From: GCA-003244245 sp035276605
Lineage (GTDB): Bacteria > Actinomycetota > Actinomycetes > Mycobacteriales > Pseudonocardiaceae
Direction: 5' to 3'
Length of the DNA: 11,052 nucleotides
NCBI GenBank assembly: GCA_035276605.1
Contig: DATELN010000058.1
Location: 1-11,052, forward strand
Shown here: positions 6,337-11,052 of the stretch, in pieces
Position numbering within the stretch: the first letter of the stretch is position 1
How the letters are laid out: each line of letters begins with the position of its first letter
Notes under the pieces: generated by a model
The model's input: the letters and a program-made list of their open reading frames with translations, nothing else
What the model was told of the DNA's origin: nothing
The model's database searches: none
Program-made: the position numbers and the translations under genes

Positions 6337-7467
6337 TCAGACGGGCAACACCGCGAGTTCGCGCGGCCGGTGGTTGAGCCGCCGGGCACCGTGATCCTCG
6401 ACGACCACGATGTCCTCGATACGGGCTCCCCAGCGCCCGGGTAGGTAGATCCCTGGCTCGATGCTGAACGCCATGCCCCGGTCGAGCACCAGATCGTTGC
6501 CGGCCACGATGTAGGGCTGCTCATGTACCTCCAGACCAATCCCGTGGCCGGTGCGGTGGATGAACCGCGCTCCTAAACCGGCCTCAGTGATCGGGTCCCG
6601 GGCGGCGGCGTCGATGCTGCGTGCGGCAGTGCCCGGCGCGACCGCCGCCACGGCCGCGTCCTGCGCGGCTTGCAGCACCGCGTAGCAGTCGGCGACCTCG
6701 GGGTGGGCCGGCTCCCCCATGGTGTAGGTGCGGGTGCAGTCGGAGAAGTAGCCGTCCAGGGTAGGGCCGCCGATGTCGACTACCACCAGGTCCCCGAATT
6801 GCACCACCCGGTCGGAGACGTCGTGGTGCGGGCTGGCCCCGTGGGGTCCCGAACCCACGATCACGAAGGCCGCCGCGGTGTGCCCTTCCGCGACGATCGC
6901 GTCCGCCACATCGGCGCCAATTTGCGCCTCAGTCCGCCCGACCTGCAACCACTCCCCCATCCGGGCATGCACCCGGTCGATGGCCTGCCCTGCGGCGGCC
7001 AGCGCAGCGATCTCGGCGTCGTCCTTGCGCATGCGCAGCTGCGCCAGCACTGTCGATGCCAGTTCCTGAGTACAGTCAGGCAGCACGGCACGCAGCCCCA
7101 GCACGTGTACCGCGGGCATTGCGTCTTCCACCGCGACCCGCGCGGCAGCCGACCCGGACCCGGGTAACAAGGCGGCCACCAGGGCGTACGGGTTAGCACC
7201 ATCGGTCCACTCTGCGATCTCCACACCCAGCTCGCACGCGGGTGTGCCGTCCAAGCCTGGTCGTTCCAGCGCTGGCACTACCAAGACCGGATCACCGTCG
7301 GCGGGTACCACCAAACAGGTCAGCCGCTCATGAGACTCGCTGCCGATCCCCAGCAGGTAACGCAGGTCCGGGCTGGGAGTGAGCAGCAGGGCATCCAACC
7401 CGGCGACACCGGTAGCGTTCTGCGCCCGAGCCAGGCGGGCGGTGAGGGTCTCGAGTGGAGCGGGCAC
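6337..7467 (-). CDS. pepE: M24 family metallopeptidase, PepE-type (Xaa-Pro dipeptidase family)
   Basis: The product is a 376-residue cytoplasmic peptidase of the pita-bread fold that cleaves short peptides, typically next to proline. The N-terminal domain (about 1-140) is creatinase-like. The catalytic domain holds all five metal ligands: Asp231 and Asp243 in VVVDIGGP...GYFSDCTRT, His308 in HRTGHGIG, Glu337 in SIEPGIY and Glu351 in ARIEDIV. The 12-residue spacing between the two Asp and the DIGGP motif resemble mycobacterial PepE (Rv2089c) as I recall it. The start is a GTG at 7467 with only a weak ribosome site. It diverges from the 5'-3' exonuclease gene 49 bp away, a pairing also recalled from M. 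tuberculosis Rv2089c/Rv2090. The exact substrate cannot be read from the sequence. Confidence 0.92.
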   Translation of the reverse strand: MPAPLETLTARLARAQNATGVAGLDALLLTPSPDLRYLLGIGSESHERLTCLVVPADGDPVLVVPALERPGLDGTPACELGVEIAEWTDGANPYALVAALLPGSGSAAARVAVEDAMPAVHVLGLRAVLPDCTQELASTVLAQLRMRKDDAEIAALAAAGQAIDRVHARMGEWLQVGRTEAQIGADVADAIVAEGHTAAAFVIVGSGPHGASPHHDVSDRVVQFGDLVVVDIGGPTLDGYFSDCTRTYTMGEPAHPEVADCYAVLQAAQDAAVAAVAPGTAARSIDAAARDPITEAGLGARFIHRTGHGIGLEVHEQPYIVAGNDLVLDRGMAFSIEPGIYLPGRWGARIEDIVVVEDHGARRLNHRPRELAVLPV

Positions 7468-7516
7468 CCCACTAGCCTAGAACCAGGCGATACGGCAGGT
7501 GGCAGGCTCTGCCCTC

Positions 7517-8467
7517 ATGGACGCGCCTTTGCTGCTCATCGACGCCGCGAGCCTGTACTTCCGGGCCTATTACGGTGTCCCCGAGTCGATCACCGCGCCG
7601 GACGGCACCCCCGTGAACGCGGTCCGTGGCTTCACCGACATGCTGGCCCGTCTGATCGAGCAACGCCGTCCGGGCCGCCTGGTTGCCTGCCTGGACTTGG
7701 ACTGGAGACCAGCATTCCGGGTCGCCGCCATTGCTTCGTACAAGGCGCATCGGGTCGCCGAGAACACCGGGCCGGGCGCTCCCGACGTCGAGGACGTGCC
7801 GGACGCGTTGAGCCCCCAGGTGCCGCTGATCCTCGACGTGCTGGCCGCCGTTGGACTAGCCACCGCTGGCGCCGTCGGCTATGAGGCTGACGACGTGATC
7901 GGCACGCTGGCTGCCGCCGAACGCCGCGACCCGGTCGAGGTGGTCAGTGGCGACCGGGACCTGTTTCAAGTGGTACGCACCGAACCGACCCCGGTGCGGG
8001 TGGTCTACGTCGGGCGGGGATTGGCCAAAGCCGAAGTGATCGGGCCTACCGAACTGGCCAGCCGGTACGGGCTGCCGGAAGCCAGCGCCGGGCCGGGTTA
8101 CGCGGACCTTGCCACCCTGCGCGGGGATCCCTCCGACGGGCTGCCCGGAGTACCCGGTATCGGAGAGAAGACCGCAGCCACGCTGATCAGCCGGTTCGGT
8201 TCAGTGGAGGGCCTGCTCGCGGCGCTCGACGATCCCCGATCGGCGCTCGCGTCGGGGGTGCGGGCCAAGCTGCGAGCCGCCCGGGACTATGTGGAGCTGG
8301 CGCCCAGGGTCGTCCGGGTGGCGACGGATGCCCCCATACAGCGGGATCACGACGACAGCCTGCCCCGTGCTCCTGCCGACCCGTCGGCGCTTGCCGCGCT
8401 GCAGCGCACCTGGGGGCTGGGCACCGCGATAGACCGACTCGTTGCAGCGCTTCAGCACCGGCGCTGA
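7517..8467 (+). CDS. Stand-alone 5'-3' exonuclease (Pol I N-terminal/FEN family)
   Basis: The 316-residue product matches the 5' nuclease domain of DNA polymerase I, without the polymerase. Such nucleases remove flaps and RNA primers. Motifs in order: Asp9 (LLIDA), YKAHR at 75-79, EADD at 123-126, SGDRDLFQ at 144-151 (Asp146, Asp148) and RGDPSDGLPGVPGIGEKTA at 202-220, which leads into the helix-3-turn-helix DNA-binding element. The metal-binding acids appear intact. I chose ATG at 7517; a GTG at 7499 would add six residues and cannot be excluded. A small inverted repeat (ggcag-gct-ctgcc, 7501-7513) lies between the two candidates. The 3' end overlaps the convergent choline oxidase-like gene by 16 bp. 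It resembles mycobacterial Rv2090, which exists alongside the full polymerase I. Confidence 0.93.
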   Translation: MDAPLLLIDAASLYFRAYYGVPESITAPDGTPVNAVRGFTDMLARLIEQRRPGRLVACLDLDWRPAFRVAAIASYKAHRVAENTGPGAPDVEDVPDALSPQVPLILDVLAAVGLATAGAVGYEADDVIGTLAAAERRDPVEVVSGDRDLFQVVRTEPTPVRVVYVGRGLAKAEVIGPTELASRYGLPEASAGPGYADLATLRGDPSDGLPGVPGIGEKTAATLISRFGSVEGLLAALDDPRSALASGVRAKLRAARDYVELAPRVVRVATDAPIQRDHDDSLPRAPADPSALAALQRTWGLGTAIDRLVAALQHRR

Positions 8468-10029
8468 CGAAGGGCCGTCAGGATGAGATCGCTGGCCTTC
8501 TCACCGATCATCATGACGGTGATGTTCGGATTGACGGCTGGCAGGAACGGCATGATCGATGCGTCGGCGACGCGCAGGCCGGTCACGCCCTGCACGCGCA
8601 ATTGTGGGTCAACCACGGCGTGTGAGTCGCCCGCGGCGCCCATCCGGGCGGTGCCCGCGGGATGGTACACGGTGTTGTGCGTCTTACGGAGATAGTCGAT
8701 GAGCTCATCGTCGGTGACCGCGTCCGGCCCCGGCGCCAGCTCCCGGTGGATCCAGGCCTGCAACGGCGGCTGCGCAGCGATCCGGCGGGCCAGCTGGACG
8801 CCTGCGAGCAGCACACCGATGTCGTGGTCGTCGGGATCGGTGAGGTAGCGCGGGTCAACCTTCGGCCTATCCCGGAAGTCACGAGAGCGCAGCCGAACCG
8901 TCCCGCGGGACCGGCCGCGGGTGACGTTCGGTGTCAGGCACAAGCCGTTGGACGTGGTTGGGTAGCCCCAGCGCACCGTGTTCATGTCAAAGGGCACCGA
9001 CCCGTAGTGCATCATCAGGTCGGGACGATCCAGGGCTGGTTGGGTCCGGGCGAACAAGCCGATCTCCCACCACTGGGTGGACTGAGTGACCATCGGTCGG
9101 GAGGCCTCCCACATGATTAGGCCCTCGACATGATCGTCCAAATTGGACCCGACACCAGGGCTGTTGACAAGCACGTCGATACCGACATCACGCAGGTGTC
9201 CAGCTGGCCCGATGCCGGACAGCATGAGCAGTTTCGGCGTGTCGATGGCGCCGGCGGCCAGGATCACCTCCCGGCGCGCGCGTGCGCTCTCGACATGAAA
9301 CGTTGCAGAGTTGAGGTACTCCGCTGCGGTCGCTTTCCTGCTGGCCTCGAAAACGACCCGTCTGACCCAGGCGCCGGTTCGCACGACAAGGTTGCGCCGC
9401 CGTCCCAAGATTGGGTGTAGGTAGCTGCGCGATGAGGACATGCGCATGTTGTTCTCGTCGGCGTTGATCTGAAAAAAACCGGCCCCTTCGGTGACCGTGG
9501 CGCCTTCGTTGAAGCGCACCGTGGGCAGGCCGACTGCGGCCGCGGCGGCCAGTACCGCCACACCACAGGCATCGTGTGGCAGGATCTGCCGCAGCGTGAT
9601 CGGGCCCGCGTGGCCGTGGTGATCACCGGGACCGTCGTTGTTCTCCAGTCGCGCGATCAGCGGCCAGCACTCACGGGCGCTCCAGCCGGTACAACCCATC
9701 GCCGCCCACTCGTCGAGGTCCTCGCGGGGGGTCCAGAACGCGATGCAGGAGTTGTGCGACGAGCAACCACCGAGCACTCTCGCCCGAGAGTGCCGCAGAA
9801 AGCTGTTGCCGTGAGTCTGCGGCTCGACCGGGTAGTCCCAGTCATAGCCGGATCCAAGCAGGTGCGGCCACTGCTCCAGTTTCAGGATCTTTGGATCGTC
9901 TAGGTCGGAGGGTCCGGCCTCGAGAAGGCATACCGTGATGGACGGATCCTCGGATAGCCGAGCTGCCAGCACGCAGCCCGCTGAGCCACCGCCGACCACG
10001 ACGTAGTCGTACTCCTCGGGCCCGGTCAT
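8452..10029 (-). CDS. codA: Choline oxidase-like GMC flavoprotein
   Basis: Choline oxidase oxidises choline through betaine aldehyde to glycine betaine, reducing O2 to H2O2. The 525-residue protein has the FAD-binding GGGSAG (13-18), GMC signature 2 (AAGAIDTPKLLMLSGIGP, 258-275) and the catalytic pair His456 (VYHPAG) and Asn500 (VNPN). Comparison with Arthrobacter choline oxidase, from memory, also places His93 in GGCSSHNSC (covalent FAD attachment), Glu302 (choline trimethylammonium binding), Trp321, His341 and Val454. All agree with choline oxidase, and blocks such as STQWWEIG and HYGSVPFDMNT look nearly identical. A plain choline dehydrogenase or other alcohol oxidase is less likely. The ATG at 10029 has only a weak ribosome site (AGGG). 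It lies 104 bp downstream of a dehydrogenase gene on the same strand, possibly co-transcribed. No choline transporter or betaine-aldehyde dehydrogenase is visible. Confidence 0.88.
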   Translation of the reverse strand: MTGPEEYDYVVVGGGSAGCVLAARLSEDPSITVCLLEAGPSDLDDPKILKLEQWPHLLGSGYDWDYPVEPQTHGNSFLRHSRARVLGGCSSHNSCIAFWTPREDLDEWAAMGCTGWSARECWPLIARLENNDGPGDHHGHAGPITLRQILPHDACGVAVLAAAAAVGLPTVRFNEGATVTEGAGFFQINADENNMRMSSSRSYLHPILGRRRNLVVRTGAWVRRVVFEASRKATAAEYLNSATFHVESARARREVILAAGAIDTPKLLMLSGIGPAGHLRDVGIDVLVNSPGVGSNLDDHVEGLIMWEASRPMVTQSTQWWEIGLFARTQPALDRPDLMMHYGSVPFDMNTVRWGYPTTSNGLCLTPNVTRGRSRGTVRLRSRDFRDRPKVDPRYLTDPDDHDIGVLLAGVQLARRIAAQPPLQAWIHRELAPGPDAVTDDELIDYLRKTHNTVYHPAGTARMGAAGDSHAVVDPQLRVQGVTGLRVADASIMPFLPAVNPNITVMMIGEKASDLILTALRQRRC

Positions 10030-10133
10030 GTCTCGGCCCTGCGCGGACGACGCCGCACCGTGCCCATGGTCAATCCCCCCGCAGGACTCCCGAGAACTCG
10101 CTGATCAGCCGTCGCGGGCGGACTTCCATAGCA
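10030..10133. other. Intergenic gap between dehydrogenase and choline oxidase-like genes
   Basis: These 104 bases hold no gene. A perfect 10-bp palindrome gctgatcagc starts at 10100. A 7-bp inverted repeat (cgctgat 10099-10105, atcagcg 10133-10139) frames a 27-base loop just after the dehydrogenase stop. This could weaken read-through, but it is not a clear terminator, so co-transcription remains possible. Confidence 0.5.
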
Positions 10134-10994
10134 TCAGCGGTGAAACGCATGGATCACCGCGGCCATGTCTTCAGCGCCGTGCCCGGCGTCAGCGGCCGCC
10201 TGGAACTGGTGGTGCAGGGCCGCCATGAGCCGGTCGTCAGTGCCGGCAGCGCGCATCGCCTCGGCGATCAGAGCGGTGTCCTTGGCTGCGCCAGCCAGCG
10301 GGAACGCCGGCGGGAAGTCTCCAGCGATCATCGCCCTGCCCTTGAGCTGGGTGTAGGCGCAGTCCAGTGGCCCTCCGGAGATGACGTCGAGAAACAACTG
10401 AGGATCAATCCCCAGGTCTCGAGCCATGCCGACGGCCTGGGCCGTGGCCGCGACGACGGACAGCACCCATGAGTTGGCGACCAATTTGAGCCGGTGTCCA
10501 TCTCCGGGTCGCTCCCCCACCCACACCACGCGCGAGCCGATCGCGTCGAACACCGGCGCGGCAGTCTCGCGCAGCTGCTGGGGACCCGCGGCCAGCACGA
10601 TCAGCGCACCTTCCTCCGCCGGCTTCCGGGTACCTAGTACGGGAGCGTCGACGAACCCGATACCGTGCCGCTCGGCCAGCTCGGCGAGCCTGGCGGTCCC
10701 GTCGAGACCGACCGTGCTGGCCTGCACCCACAGCGCGGACCGGCCGATGGCGGGCAAGGCCTGCTCCATCACCGTCGTGACGGCATCGGCGTCGAACAGC
10801 ATGGTGAGCACGACATCGGCACCCGACACTGCCGAGCCCACATCGTCGGCCACGCGCGCTCCGTCGTGCCCCAGCGGACGAGCCTTCTCCGCGCTGCGGT
10901 TCCATACCGTCACGTCCAGCCCGGCGCGGAGCAGGCTGCGGGCCATTCCGGCCCCCATGATCCCGGTCCCCAACACCGTCACCGTCTTGGTCAT
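10134..10994 (-). CDS. NAD(P)-dependent beta-hydroxyacid dehydrogenase (3-hydroxyisobutyrate dehydrogenase family)
   Basis: The 286-residue product belongs to the 3-hydroxyisobutyrate/6-phosphogluconate dehydrogenase-like family, cytoplasmic enzymes that oxidise beta-hydroxyacids or reduce semialdehydes. The Rossmann motif is VLGTGIMG (7-14). The second strand ends in WNRS (31-34), which often goes with NADP preference. The substrate loop is DAPVLGTRKPAEEG (116-129), and the catalytic lysine is Lys170 in KLVANSW, with Asn174 nearby; KD at 238-239 is also typical. The DAPVLG loop differs from the DAPVSGG of classical 3-hydroxyisobutyrate dehydrogenase and is closer to succinic- or glyoxylate-reductase-type relatives, so the substrate is open. 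The ATG at 10994 has a strong AGGGAGG five bases upstream. Upstream, ccccg and cgggg (11014-11018, 11033-11037) form a weak inverted repeat. Confidence 0.92.
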   Translation of the reverse strand: MTKTVTVLGTGIMGAGMARSLLRAGLDVTVWNRSAEKARPLGHDGARVADDVGSAVSGADVVLTMLFDADAVTTVMEQALPAIGRSALWVQASTVGLDGTARLAELAERHGIGFVDAPVLGTRKPAEEGALIVLAAGPQQLRETAAPVFDAIGSRVVWVGERPGDGHRLKLVANSWVLSVVAATAQAVGMARDLGIDPQLFLDVISGGPLDCAYTQLKGRAMIAGDFPPAFPLAGAAKDTALIAEAMRAAGTDDRLMAALHHQFQAAADAGHGAEDMAAVIHAFHR

Positions 10995-11052
10995 CGCTGC
11001 CTCCCTGCCTTCTCCCCGTCATGGAGACATATCGGGGTAATGATGGACGCGC

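Noticed and set aside
6195..6539. Upstream extension of the PspC-domain frame to 178 residues
   Set aside because: The extra part overlaps the 3' end of the peptidase gene and has no resemblance to PspC proteins; ATG 6194 has a well-spaced AGGAG.
7499..7516. GTG at 7499 as start of the 5'-3' exonuclease
   Set aside because: It adds six residues (MAGSAL) ahead of the usual M-D-A-P-L-L start with no better ribosome site. It is kept only as an alternative.

Overview
The window is GC-rich DNA with actinobacterial features: GTG and TTG starts, tightly packed genes and strong GC-rich Shine-Dalgarno sites. It probably comes from a mycobacterium or close relative. The best clue is the divergent pair at 6337-8467, a PepE-type M24 peptidase facing a short stand-alone 5'-3' exonuclease. 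This is the arrangement I recall for Rv2089c/Rv2090 of Mycobacterium tuberculosis (from memory, not searched).

Region 1 (1-5990) is the accessory-gene end of a [NiFe]-hydrogenase maturation cluster. On the + strand lie the 3' part of hypE, a small unknown gene, a long nested inverted repeat, and a gene for a RecB/Cas4-like Fe-S nuclease-fold protein whose catalytic triad looks degraded. This last gene meets hypF tail to tail with one base between the stop codons. hypF (- strand) and hypAB (+ strand) diverge from a 73-bp promoter region. HypE and HypF together make the CN ligands of the active-site iron, and HypA and HypB insert nickel. hypC, hypD and the hydrogenase structural genes are not in the window; hypC and hypD may lie upstream of base 1.

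Region 2 (5991-8467) looks like ordinary chromosome: a 63-residue PspC-domain membrane protein and a PepE-like peptidase on the - strand, then the 5'-3' exonuclease on the + strand.

Region 3 (8452-11052) holds two - strand genes. The upstream one encodes an NAD(P)-dependent dehydrogenase of the 3-hydroxyisobutyrate dehydrogenase family. The downstream one encodes a GMC flavoprotein that carries every active-site residue I could place from choline oxidase, so it probably makes glycine betaine from choline.

The most unusual content is the pair of non-canonical genes between hypE and hypF (1057-2563) and the nested palindrome between them. I see no tRNA, rRNA, CRISPR array, insertion sequence or phage gene. 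No stretch over 300 bases lacks a gene.
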